Below, one piece after another: positions 11,101-21,907 of a DNA stretch of 64,000 bases (positions within the stretch are counted from its first letter, which is position 1; each line of letters starts with the position of its first letter). The stretch comes from Holothuria scabra (lineage: Eukaryota; Echinodermata; Holothuroidea; Aspidochirotida; Holothuriidae). The position numbers and the translations under genes are program-made. The notes below the pieces were generated by a model that saw only the letters and a program-made list of their open reading frames with translations, had not been told where the DNA came from and did not search any database. The DNA is taken from assembly GCA_037179385.1 (NCBI GenBank), contig CM074179.1:30014046-30078045 (forward strand), written 5' to 3'.

Positions 11101-11973
11101 GGATTTAACCAATGCCAGCAATGTGAAATCCTTCACTGATAATCTGATAGGGCAGTTATGGGACATAGCCAGCTCTGTGCGAGGCAAAAGATGGACTGAA
11201 GAAGTGAAATCAAACATGTGGCATGAGATGCATGTTCTGCGCTGTAGTGCAAGAATTCAGAAAGAATGGTGCGACCTGTTGACGGTTCTTTCCATTGAGA
11301 GAAAAAAAGATGAAGAGCTGTTCTTGTTTCAGCATATTTTTGAGGATATTTTTAAGTCACTGTTGACCATTATTATGGAATATGACTTGCCCCCTAAGCA
11401 AGTTGATACCAGTCGTGAAGGATTAGATGCAAACGAAGAGCAGGCCCTACGCTATGCAGCAGGTTATATTCCTTACAAGTTGAAGAAACGATTCAAAAAC
11501 ATGAAGAAAAATCAAGTTGCAGTTAAGTTTCTGGAGGTTTTAGACTCTTGGACTGATGCAGACAGCCGGACTGAGTCATTCTTAGACTACACAAAGGAAT
11601 GGATTAAACTTCAGAACAGGGGCGGATTGTTCAAAGTAAACAATGAAGCGTATCAGTTCTTCAGGGCCATTGAGTTCATTGTTAGATCAGTTTTACACAC
11701 AAAGAACATTTCCCACCTCCAGTCTGTAGACATTCAACAGGTTTTGTTTTGCCAAATGCAACAGGAAAAAACTGTTTTAAATACATGGAAGAAACTGTCA
11801 GTGCCTCTCTTCCACCAACTCTGAACCAGAAACTATTTGAAGAGGTGCTTAAAGCTTTTTTGAAAATGAGGTGTGAAGCATTTGTTAAAGTTTATTTAAT
11901 GATGCAGAAGGAAAATGAATTGCATGTTAGTAGAAAGGCTGAAAAGAGTCTGAGGAAAGAACTAAATAAATAG
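8179..11973 (+). CDS. PHD-finger companion protein of the transposon (3 exons, late frameshift)
   Basis: The exons are 8179-8440, 9928-10035 and 10938 onward. The splice sites are GAAG|GTAGGT, TTTACAG|AATC, AAAAG|GTAAAG and TTTTCAG|CAAA, all phase 1. I chose the ATG at 8179 (purine at -3, then an acidic helix); an in-frame ATG at 8107 is possible. Residues about 35-85 form a C4HC3 PHD finger: CYC, then CDN-x2-C, WFH-x2-C and a final C-x2-C (WFCCPKC). The spacing resembles ING-type fingers, which bind histone H3 tails; binding here is inference. A Ser/Thr-rich linker follows, then a helical domain with EEQALRYAAGYIPYKL and RGGLFKV. The frame ends at 11824 (418 aa), but the family C-terminus (LPPTLNQKL to LRKELNK) continues in another frame to 11973. 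A one-base shift near 11795-11812 is therefore likely, either real damage or a sequence error. Confidence 0.85.
8441..9927 (+). other. Intron 1 of the PHD-companion gene
   Basis: It is bounded by GTAGGT and TTTACAG. It has a G-rich patch at about 8862-8884 and an A-run at 8706, and I see no other feature. The 145-residue minus frame at 8748-9185 is not supported by any motif. Confidence 0.75.
10550..10800. mobile_element. piggyBac-type MITE, copy 1 (251 bp), in intron 2
   Basis: The ends are CCCTTTACCGTTGT on the left and ACAACGGTAAAGGG on the right, flanked on both sides by TTAA (10546-10549 and 10801-10804), as for piggyBac-superfamily insertions. The interior is strikingly GC-rich for this region and has no coding capacity. 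It is inverted relative to copy 2 at 14953-15165 and has a 38-bp segment missing from that copy. Confidence 0.9.
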
Positions 11974-12744
11974 GAACTTGAGAAGCATAATTTCTCTCTT
12001 TTTTTTTTTTAATTTATTAATTTGTATCCAGTATCCACCTATGAACAGTGCATGCGTATGGTCTTAAGCATTCATCAACCTTGGGAACAAAATTGTTAAG
12101 TTCATGCTGAACATTCATCAAAGAAGGGGTTCCTAAATGTCTGAGTAGTTCCCAGTCTACCCCCCCCCCCCCCTCCAAAACTTTAAAATTAGAAATTATG
12201 ATCTGTACTTTTGCTTAGCCCCATGTTTTTAGATATCTTCTCTGGTACTGTAAATTTTGCTTCTTACTACAACATTCTTAAAGTACAGAAGTAAGAGTAT
12301 ACTAGTTAGTATTATAATCTTCAATGAAAATCATTACTTGCTCAAAAGAGGTTGGGTACAGTATTAACAAGGCTGTATGGTGAAAAACTTAATGAAAAAG
12401 GTAAAGAAAATCATGAGGAGGAAATGTGCAGCATTTGATTTGCCTTGTGATCTCTATAGAAGTTGAGAGGCAAATATCAATTTGATCTCAAAAGTAGTAA
12501 ATATTATACAGTATTTCTTATTGTGTTGATGGATCTGCTCAAATGCATTTCATTATTTAAATATTGTAAACTAAAAATGCTGCAGGACTGTAGCAATAAC
12601 AGCTGAAGATCACTAATTATTTGTAGAGAAAACAACAAATTTTTACAGGGATGTTTGAAAGAGAACATCAAGATGCATAGATTCCATACTGTAGAGCTCT
12701 AAATCACGAATTCCTTCAGCCGCGACTGCTATTTACTATACCAT
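11974..12744. other. Spacer downstream of the PHD-companion gene
   Basis: It holds the presumed 3' UTR (an AATAAA overlaps the stop region), T-runs and a run of 13 C at about 12161-12173. I see no gene. It is part of the gap between the two convergent genes. Confidence 0.5.
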
Positions 12745-13783
12745 ACATCAGCGGAGCTTTTGTCGAATTGCTGAGCTGAAGTACAGTAACCATGTCTAAT
12801 TTTATTTCTGAGGGGGGTTATTCAGATTCCATTTTTATATGTAAACTATCAATGTCACAATATGCATTGTACTTTACAAAACTTTACCCCAGTTACTTTC
12901 CTTTTTCATCCTTTGCAAGTAAACTTTTTAATGTTAACTAAATAGCAAATACTGTTTTTAATAATGTAGTTAACTCTACGTTTTCTCCTTTTTTAATTTG
13001 TGTGACTTGTAAAAACATTACCGTACCTTGTGAAACTATTTCTATAATCCTTAAATTTAATTGTGAATTACAGTATGGTACAAATTTATGTCATTGAAAA
13101 GACTCCTCAAACTTCATAACTACATTAAAGTAATGCATCACAATAGTACAGAAATTGGTACACTCAACACTGTGTTATATACTGTGATTAATGCTGCCAG
13201 TGAGCCACACCTTGACAAAAGACCTTGGCAGGCTGGACTTGATTGAACCCACACCTACAGTACTATTAAGTATGCTGTACTACAGCAGTCAAGCTTTTGC
13301 CAAATTGCTGCAAGCAGAAGTAGAGTAACCATGGCTAATTTTATTTTTGAGTGGAATCATTCAGATTCCATTTTTATGCGTAAACTATCAATGTCACAAT
13401 ATGCATTGTGCTTACATTACCCAAGTTACTTTCCTCTTTTTATCCTTTGTAATTTTACTTTTTACTATTAACTAAATATAGCAAATACTGTTTCAATAAT
13501 GTAATAATGTTTTCTTTTTTTTTTAGTTTGTGTCACTCTTGTGAAACCATTACTTTACCTTATGGAACTATTTATATTATCCTTAAATTTAATTGTGAAT
13601 TATGGTACAAACATAAAATGTCATTGAAAGACCCCTCTAACTTCATAACTGCATTAAAGTGATTCACCGCAACACTGGAATACACATAACAATACTACAG
13701 GAATTGGTAAACTCAAAACCATATACTGCGATAAATGCTGCCAACTGGACAAAAGACCGTGGTAGCCTTGACTTGAACCAACA
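12745..13783. repeat. About 537-bp tandem duplication between the convergent genes
   Basis: Unit 1 (about 12745-13255) and unit 2 (about 13282-13783) share a long ordered series of blocks: 'gcttttg-c-aattgctg', 'taaccatg-ctaatttta', 'tcagattccatttttat', 'actatcaatgtcacaatat', 'ttacattaaag', 'aatgctgcca', 'gacaaaagacc'. Divergence is moderate, so the duplication is not recent. The 150-residue frame at 13659-14111 starts inside unit 2 and has no counterpart in unit 1, so it is probably not a gene. Confidence 0.85.
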
Positions 13784-14952
13784 GGTTGGAAACTGGGCCA
13801 TAAAACTCCATCTGACCAGCATACTTGCTGTACCTGCACTGGCAGTCAACCTACCAGATATTAGCAGCATTGTTAGCCCTTTGACAGGGGAATGTATTGG
13901 TGGGATTGTGTCAATCCCATTCTCAAAAGACATGTTGTACAGCTGTGAAGAAAATGTAAGCTCTTACAATTTAATATTGCTCCCAGATAAATCATTCCAA
14001 AATGTTGCTTCAAATATACTGATGATAGCATACTGTAGTAATGAAAAGCCCAGCTACAGTACAAAAAGAAATGAATGTGAGAAAAGTTGTGGCACATATT
14101 CCTTTTGTTAATGACATTTAAATGTGGAAAGAATAACAACAACAGAAGAACTGCTGCTCCATGATTCATTGCACTTGCTTTTGGGAAATGTGCCTTTCCC
14201 CAACAACAATATACAGTCATTATGAATAAACTATGGTGACCAGTAATTTGCAATGAAGTAGCCAACTGCCATGATTATACCACATTTACCCCTGCCATGC
14301 TTTGCCGAAGATTTGGTACCTTTCATAGATGGACAGTTACATGCAACTTTCATCAAACTGGGAGGCAAATGTTGCACATACTTACTTGGCACTGTCAGTT
14401 CATTGCATCCTATTCTTTCTAATCATTGCACATCATTTATTCCACTGCAGCCTTCCCAAAAGCAAATTTTTTAAACTGGATACCAAAATTGAACTTCAAC
14501 GATAGCATTTCCTTACATTCTTACATATTGCATGCAAACATAATTGAATATTGATCCGTCTCGTGATCAGCACAAATAAAGTCATCTTCTGGTTACACAA
14601 AATTCAAGGGAACCCAGAGAGGCTGTGTCTGATTTAGCTGACCATACATTCACCCTTGCCACCTTCATGAAAGTGTATATCATGCCATAAAGTTATGCAA
14701 ATGCTCAGTACAACACCACATGTAATTTGAGTGGTACTGTACACCCATAATTTAAATGCTTTTGCCTAAATGAAAGATCAAAAGAAAAAAAGTAATATAA
14801 AGTTAAAAGCTGAAGTAACATGCCTTCTACAGAAACAACACATAAGTTATATAATTATCAAACATTTAATTTGGGATAACAGACTCCATGGAAATATCCA
14901 AACTCGCAGCTTATGAAGGGCACTTGGCTTCTGTAAGAGATGTTGATGTCAA
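13784..14952. other. Spacer, no recognised gene
   Basis: This is AT-rich sequence between the duplication and the second piggyBac-type MITE. Short frames on both strands lack recognisable motifs. It is the most likely place for transcript ends of both convergent genes. Confidence 0.45.
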
Positions 14953-15165
14953 CCCTTTACCGTTGTTTGGGTCCTTTTGGACCCATGCGGAGCTCGAAAC
15001 TGCGAGTAGCTACCCGAAAATTCGGCCACAAGAGCGAGAGAGACAATAGTTTAAGGTCACGGGGTCAATGGCCTACGGAAGCCGATGCGGGGCGGGCTAC
15101 GTCCGCTTTTCCGCCCAATCCCGAGGCGCGCAAATATGCCCCGATCGGATCACAACAGTAAAGGG
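14953..15165. mobile_element. piggyBac-type MITE, copy 2 (213 bp), beside the transposase stop
   Basis: It has the same family and ends as copy 1 but the opposite orientation. TTAA is present at 15166-15169, and the left flank is TCAA (14949-14952), a one-base change. A 38-bp block is absent; in copy 1 that block lies between two CGAGCTC repeats, so this copy looks like a deletion between short direct repeats. It lies within 90 bp of the transposase stop codon and is probably in its 3' UTR. Confidence 0.88.
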
Positions 15166-15231
15166 TTAATGAACTTTTCTTTTAAAATTTCTGGAGCACA
15201 TCAAGAGAATCTGATCATGGGAGAGTAAACG

Positions 15232-15279
15232 GCTTCAAAGGAAGCTCAAAACTCTTAGTTTGGAGCTTCCTTTGAAAGC
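15232..15279 (-). promoter_or_regulatory. Hairpin spanning the transposase stop codon
   Basis: GCTTCAAAGGAAGCTC (15233-15248) pairs with GAGCTTCCTTTGAAAGC (15262-15278), and the inner AAACT pairs with AGTTT around a CTT loop. This gives a nearly continuous stem of about 20 bp. The stop codon TAA (15255-15257) sits at the loop. It could affect 3'-end formation or translation termination, or be chance; the function is unknown. Confidence 0.7.
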
Positions 15280-18200
15280 AAAAACCTGGCACTCCCACGC
15301 TTCCTCTTTGGGAGTGGTTCCTCAGCGATAGAGGATGGTGCATCTGTGTGCAGCCTAACATTTGCACGTAATGACCCACGTGCACTGCTCCCAGCTACGA
15401 CATTTCTTAGTAAACTGTGGCCAAACTGTTCAACAGTGGGGTTGTCATGATGGCCTCCGGCACCTCTTTGTTTCCCAAAAAACTCTTCCAAGGGGTCCTG
15501 ATTCAACTTATCACTCAGGACAAATTTTACCCCTTCCATCTGGAGAAGTTGTTTGGTTATTTCAACAAATGTTTTCACTGTGGGAAAAGGAAAAAAGACA
15601 CCTGTGAAAAAAAGGTAGTGCTCAGAGTTCCAAGCATTTATCACTGTATGCTGATGCTCCAAGGTCTACAAGTAACTTAAATTGGTGCATCTAGCAAACC
15701 CCTCCAGTACAGTGGGAAACTTATTCAGTTGAACTATGAAAATATCTTATAGAGAAGACTACTGAAGCATCTAATGTTACAAGAAAGGCTTGAAAACTGT
15801 CTGGTTGTGTAGTACATGTTGCTATACATTTAAAATACCTTGCATTCATTAGGTGAGGTGTTTGGATCCACCACATGATTTATGATCTTTATTGCTTGGG
15901 AGACACCACCAGTTCCCTCTCTAGTTACATTGCAATCCAGTTTAACATAGAAAAACAATGGAAGGCAGTTTCACAAACAAACACACAAATTGAATGGTCA
16001 TAACCGAATGACAGACAGACAGGCATACTGACAGAGAGGGAAATGTTGGCAGGTAGCTCCTCACAATACCTTGTGCAATAGCTTAAATTCCTCACTGGAT
16101 ATACCAAACAGCAGTGAGAAAGAATGGTTAGGATATAGCTGTTTTTATGTAAGGAACCAAACCATCTTCCCATTTGCCTTAAGAAGCAGCTTTTCAACAG
16201 AATACTCACCAGATATGTGGCAGCCAGTCACTGTAGCTTGGCTCATGCACAGCTTCTGTTTCTCTTTTGAAGATAGATATCCAAGCTTGTCACCCTCTTC
16301 TGCCCATTCCCTCAGGAATGCTAGGAAATCTTCCTCCAACCACTGTAACAAAGACAAAATACCAAGATGAAGAAATAAGGAGGAAACACCAACAACAATA
16401 TACTGTAGAAGGAAAATGTGGGTCATTCCATTATTATTGCTGTCTGCAATTTTCCAAACCCAACAACAACAAATAGCACAACTTATGACTGTACACTCTC
16501 AAAAATGAGATCTGATATAAAACTTCTAACATCAGACAGTTCAGCCAAACTTTCAAAACATTAAATTACCAACATTTGAATCTGATACACCACACATAGT
16601 GCTAAATGTTAATCAAAGGAGTCAACTCTCACTCCAGACTATAATTTTTGCCAAGAATCCACAGATTTCCTCAATTAGCACAGCTTTAAGATTGACAGCA
16701 AGTTAAAAAAAAGGGCAGAGTACTGCAGCTTGTATTACACAACAAGCCCTGTCCTAAGGGAGAGCATTGATTTTGGCATTGACATTGGGGTCTTGCATAC
16801 TCACCAGGGAGCAATAAACAGAGGTTGTGTGTGGATGAGGATGCGTTTTAGACAGTTGTGCAAAGGGCTTAAGTCAGACATGTGGAATTCTTTGGGTGGA
16901 GAAGATGAGACCTTAACGTCCATTTACTGTAAAAATTTAACACTGACCTTCAAACGTGGATCTTCACAATCGGTGAAAGGCATCAAGTCAGGATTTCTTT
17001 TCCTTGTTCCTTCTGTTGTTCTTGAATCATTAAGGCAGTCGAAAAACTTGTTGACTTTGCGGATAAAAAGGATGGTTGATTCTAGACCAGGCTTTTTCCA
17101 CACTTCTAGGGCATTTGCCACAGTACCAGACATGACCTTAATGAAAAAAAAATGCCACTGATGTTAAAGTTAATAAAAGTAGGATAGTGTGATGATATTA
17201 ACAGTAAAGGCATTTCACAGCAGAGAAAGGAGTGGTGCAAATACAATAAAAAATCACCCTTTTCATGATCATATTTGTTTGCATGCCTGGTTATTCAAAA
17301 TGCAAACATCTATCTTTGAAAATTATTTCTTCACAGTTAACCTTCCAATGGATAAGGCAGTACACAAGTCTAACCACAGGTGTAGAATTACTGAGGTAAA
17401 AAAGAAATTGGTGTTGAAACAACAAAAATATTTATATTATGCTGAAAGTATGCAATTAAGATTGAGACTTTGTTAAAAAGGATTATGAAATGTCGCTTTA
17501 TTTTATCAAAGGTGGTAACATACGACCCTACCATTGGTATAATGAGATGTTCACTTAAATTTCTGTACCTGTGCTGCAAGACTGACTTTCATACGCAACC
17601 CTGGAGTCAGGTGGAGGTGCTCATAGCTGAGTTTTGGAAGCAGCTGCAATCCAGGTGTGCTTCTATCTTTACCTTTGTCCCACTCGTAGAGTTCAACAAG
17701 TTGCGTCCACTGTATATTTTTGCTTCTAAACTAAACAGGGTAAAAAAATAAAAATAAAAAAAAATTAACAAATTACACAGTTAAGAAATCCAAATCTAGC
17801 TACTTTACATAAAGAGTAAGCATGGAGCAAGCTCCTGTTCATCTATGGAGACAGTAAGCACCTTGCAAAGGAAAGTGTACTACATTTCTTTGCATTTCCA
17901 AAGGTTCTCTCAATCACAGTGGCATACAGTAGATACAGGGGAGGGGCAGGGGGGCTATTTCCCCCCTAACAATAAAGAGTGAAAACTTCGGAAATTTGCC
18001 ATATGAGCCACCCCTCAAACACAGTCCAATTTTTCCAACATTTCCTTCAAAAAATTCCAAAATCTTCCCAATAAAATTTCATACTTGTAATTATTTGTTT
18101 AAAAGAAGGAAAATTCTCCAAGTACTTTGTGCATCCGGTATTGCTATCTCTTATGCAGTGAGTTCACAATCATAAATCAGTCTGGTTATCTTCAAGCAGT

Positions 18201-21200
18201 TACAGTGTCATTTCCCTAAATTTTCTTCAATATAAGCCCTTGATTTTGATATATTTTGTCTAAAAATTTAGGCAAAAAGTTTCCAAAACTTTTTAAATGT
18301 CATTAGAGAGCCTCAGTCAGCAAGCCTTAGATAACATAAGTTAATTAAGAACACAAATTTTCAGCGCACTCTGTTGGCTGCAAATTACATACAGTATGTG
18401 CAGAAGTGTTTGCACAGCCGCTTAAAAAAAATTGGAAAATTTGGGGGCTTGCACCTTCCCTTCTCCTTTCCTGCCCAGTCAGATACAGTAATTCATTGCA
18501 ACTTGCTTGCCCCATCCCATGAGAATCAGAAAATTGAAAGGAATTTTTAAAAAGAAATTACTTTACTGGTTGGAAGAAGACAACTGTTTGTTCTATTCAT
18601 AAAAAAAAAATACAATTTGTGGCATATATCATCAAAAAAATGATCCAGCATCATTCAGTATCCCAGACAATGGGACAGTGGGGAATCCGTGCGCCCTGTG
18701 TTTAATGGGTGAAGCGAGTTCCCCTGCATACTTTAAATTAATTTGATATCAGAAGATTTACCAGTTGAAAATGTTCCCTTTTCCAAGGAAAATGCATTCT
18801 GAGGTAATGAGTGTCTGTTTTAGTTGTAAATTATGTCTTGTACCACAGATCATAACTTAAAATTGGTATATGAGGTCAGACACCATACGGTAAGAGACTG
18901 TTACAGTACAATATATCCAATAAAGCAGTCTCCATATGATTCACTGTCAACTTCTTGTATAAATACACTGTATATTCTTCTTATCACTGCAACCTTACTG
19001 TACAGAATTTGCTGTGCAGTTCTTATGCAGATGTTAAAAAATTAAAATTATGACATGCAAACATGCAATTGTTCACAGTATCCCTATTAAACTGACTCTA
19101 GTACTGCACAATGCCAGCACTCTTTACATGATACATGTACAGTAGTACTGTAGGTACAGTAGGCAGGTACTACAGTATATTGAACATCACTATAACACAT
19201 GTGAGATCCCACCTCTGCCCCTTTCTGACAAAAAGAAGTAACCCACATTTTCAATATTTTGAGTTATTTACCAAAACGCGTTACCTTAAAGCCAACAGAA
19301 ATGCTTCTACATGGCACAAGGACACTTGCTATAAGTAACTGAGCAATTTATAACTTAAACATTGGAAAATACTTTTTTCCCAAAATTCATTGCAAAAGCA
19401 GACTTATGTGGTCTACTTCCTTTTGTGAGAAAACAATATCCATGTGAACACGTACACTTTTCTGACAGATAGAAGTATGGTATTTAATGTTTAATTTCAA
19501 TATTCTGTCATATTTTTTTAAGAGAAAAGGTTTTGTTTTGTTTTGTTTTATATAGGAGATATTGTAAAAGTTGATTACCAAGATTTTTAATGTGGATTAC
19601 TTCTTTTTGTATGAAAAAAATCAGTTAAAATATTCCTTACAATTTCTGACAGAAAGAAGTACAAGCCTTTGCTTCATTTTGTCAGAAACAGTTTGGTCAA
19701 AATAACTCTTGTATTTTCTAACAGAAAGAAGTAAAAGCCTTTGCTTCTCTTTGTCAGAAACAGCATAGTGAAAATAATAGTTGTACTTTCTGACAGAAAG
19801 AAGTACAAGCCATTGCTTCTTTTTGTCTTAAAATAACTAGTTTTCCATGTGGGTTACTTCTTTTCTTGGCTGATTATCTCAGAAAGTAGGCTACATGTTA
19901 GAATATTTAATATCAGAAAATTTACGTTTCAGTAAGAGAAAAAAGAATATGAAATAAAATCAATTTTGAAAAAATGTGGATTACTTCTTTTTGTCAGAAA
20001 GGGGCAGACCTGTTGCAAGTTTCATTTACATTCTTTGACTCACCAATAAGTTTCTTGTTTTTCTGTTCCAATTTGAGTTCTCAAAATTGTTCCTGATTGT
20101 CTTTAACAAATGCGGAGGGTCACAATAAAAATAAAGTCTTCCATTCTCATATGGTGATGAGGAGAAAAAAGGAGGTGACAAAGAGGACTCCACTCGTCCA
20201 CCCAATATCTCGTTCAGCTTTCTGTTGGAAGCTGCTCCATCTGAAGTAAGGCATATAACTTTTAAGCCAAGCAACTTTACAGCCCTGATAACTTCAAGTG
20301 TAGTTTGGTACAGCTCAGAACCAGTGACGTTAGTTGTTGCATAATATGCTGCAGGAAACTTCATTGAAGATGTTACTCCTCTCACCATGAACAACAAGAC
20401 ATGAGATGCCAATGGTGGAGAGCTTGTATCCTCTGTGCCATCTGTACGTCGCTTTTCAAATTGAAGCATCTCATCTGCAATGGTCCCTACACTTGAAAAG
20501 CCTACTAACTTGCCACTACTTCTGGAAAATACTAGCCCTGATTTAACCTTCATTTCATCAATGAGCAATGTCACTAATTTCTCATGAGGCTTCATTGACT
20601 CAATTTTCCAATCAGCATAGAATCTCAGTAGTAACTCCTCATTGATGCCAGTCACTGGATTGGTAAAATGAGTGTACTGATACAATGTGTTCACATGGGG
20701 TAACCGTAGAAATCCTGAATTACTCAAAAGGTCATATGCAGAGCTAGACTTTGTATGTATGGCAATCGCCCAACGAATAATTGCTGGGTGCCATCGCATT
20801 TGCTTTGCCTTGGTCTTTCTTGCTTTCATCTGTTCCTGCCACAGTAGATGACAATAGCTTTCTGGTTCAAAGAGAGATATCAGTTCAGTTTCTGATGACT
20901 CAACTAAACCCTCAACCTTTTCTGATGCTGTTTCATCTAAGTCTACTCCTTCATTCTCCATAAGTGACTGAATCTTGTGACTCAGCCTCTTGTTTCTCTG
21001 GTTGAGATTTTTGTTTTCCTTTTTCAAATCCTCAACCCTTTGTTTGAGTTCATCCATCCCAAGGTACTTTGTTGCTTTACTTCTTTGTCTTGGAACAACT
21101 GAAGCTCTCTGTTTGCTTGCAAGGGCTGACAAAGTTGGCCGATAAAGAGAACAAACACTGCATAGGGCATTCTGTCTAGTTGATGATGCAAGGTCATCTT

Positions 21201-21891
21201 CAAACAACAGTTTACAACTGACATGGCGCACTGTCAAGTATGTATTGGAGCTGGCATGCACATTACTCTTCTCAACTCTGGCCACAATGCTCCCATTTCT
21301 ACTTTGAAAACCTGTATCCTGGTGTAATGCAGCAAGGTCCATAAAGTCAGTGTTCCCATAACACAATTTCCCTCCAACCAGGTACAGCAAAGCTTCATGA
21401 GGCACTTGCATGCTTTCAACTTCCTTCCCGAAAACATACATACAAATTTCTCTCTTGTTAGTGTCAAATATAATACGCTTCAATATACTACTTCCTTCAT
21501 CATCTACAGTTATGCCAATAATCTTGCTATCTTTTCTCCAAGAGAACATACCCTCACGCTTACAAGCCTCAATCAGAGAATCGCCTTCCCATTGCTTTAC
21601 TTCACAAATACTGCAGTTAGGACCATGTGGCAAAAATTGGGCGAGCTCAATATTTGGCAACTGTGTATTTTTTCCCTTTTGCCTCTGTTGTTTTTTCCAC
21701 CGAGATATTTTCAGCCTACAAGATGCACAAATGGCTGGAGGATGGATATCCCTTTCATCAAGGTGAACATCTATATTCCATATTGTAATGATGTCTCTGT
21801 GATGTTCATCCTTAGGCGAAGATTTTGAATCTCCTGTGTGGGAACCACAAAGCCTGCACAAGCTATTCAGAATAATTGTGTGTAGCACCAT
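15255..21891 (-). CDS. P-element-type transposase with RAG1-N-like zinc region (884 aa, 5 coding exons)
   Basis: The coding exons run 21891-20044, 17730-17569, 17136-16948, 16342-16210 and 15577-15255. Every junction is in phase with good sites (TTG|GTGAGT, CAG|GTACAG, AAG|GTCAGT, CTG|GTGAGT). An acceptor at 21908 implies a 5' noncoding exon. Residues 12-96 have CRLCG, IDV-x2-D…IHP, C55-x2-C58 and FLPHGP-x-C-x2-C, matching the spacing of the RAG1 N-terminal zinc-binding region. A coiled coil lies at about 268-312. The P-element core has RWHP, LLIDEMKVKSGLVF (D445), LTSDGAASN (D551), CDPPHLLK (591), NKFFDCLN in exon 3, and LNQDPLEEFFG (E808), giving a plausible complete DDE triad. A basic KRKR patch lies near 870. 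No THAP domain is seen. It should cut and join the element's ends in the nucleus. It could also be a domesticated copy, but the TIRs argue for a live element. Confidence 0.92.
17731..20043 (-). other. Intron 1 of the transposase gene
   Basis: It is bounded on the minus strand by GTGAGT next to exon 1 and CCTGTTTAG before exon 2. It contains the 793-bp miniature element at 19215-20007, inserted only 30 bp from the donor. The acceptor was chosen because it alone keeps phase 0; an alternative AG five bases on would shift the frame. Confidence 0.85.
19215..20007. mobile_element. 793-bp nonautonomous DNA element in transposase intron 1
   Basis: The terminal inverted repeats match over about 37 bp with one mismatch (CTGCCCCTTTCTGACAAAAA at the left end and its complement at the right). 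A 4-bp flanking duplication ACCT lies at 19211-19214 and 20008-20011. The interior has three copies of a 72-73 bp tandem unit (starting about 19643, 19715 and 19788) containing TTTCTGACAGAAAGAAGTA, which repeats the terminal motif in both orientations. There is no coding capacity. A 4-bp duplication would suit, for example, the Sola group, but the family is not certain. Confidence 0.85.
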
Positions 21892-21907
21892 GATACAGCA
21901 ATAGGGT

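Noticed and set aside
11761..11810. Programmed -1 frameshift at the A-run (AAAAAAC) in the companion gene
   Set aside because: In the reading frame the codons are GAA AAA ACT, so the slippery heptamer is out of register, and the homology switches frame about 30 bases later. An ordinary indel is simpler.
13659..14111. 150-residue + strand open frame in the spacer
   Set aside because: No motif, lies partly in the tandem duplication without a matching frame in the other unit, and composition looks noncoding.
21397..21828. 143-residue + strand frame
   Set aside because: Antisense to the transposase first exon.
15255..21891. Calling the transposase a RAG1 homologue
   Set aside because: Only the N-terminal zinc region looks like RAG1. 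The catalytic blocks (LLIDEMKVKSGLVF, CDPPHLLK, LNQDPLEEFF) are of the P-element type, not RAG1/Transib.
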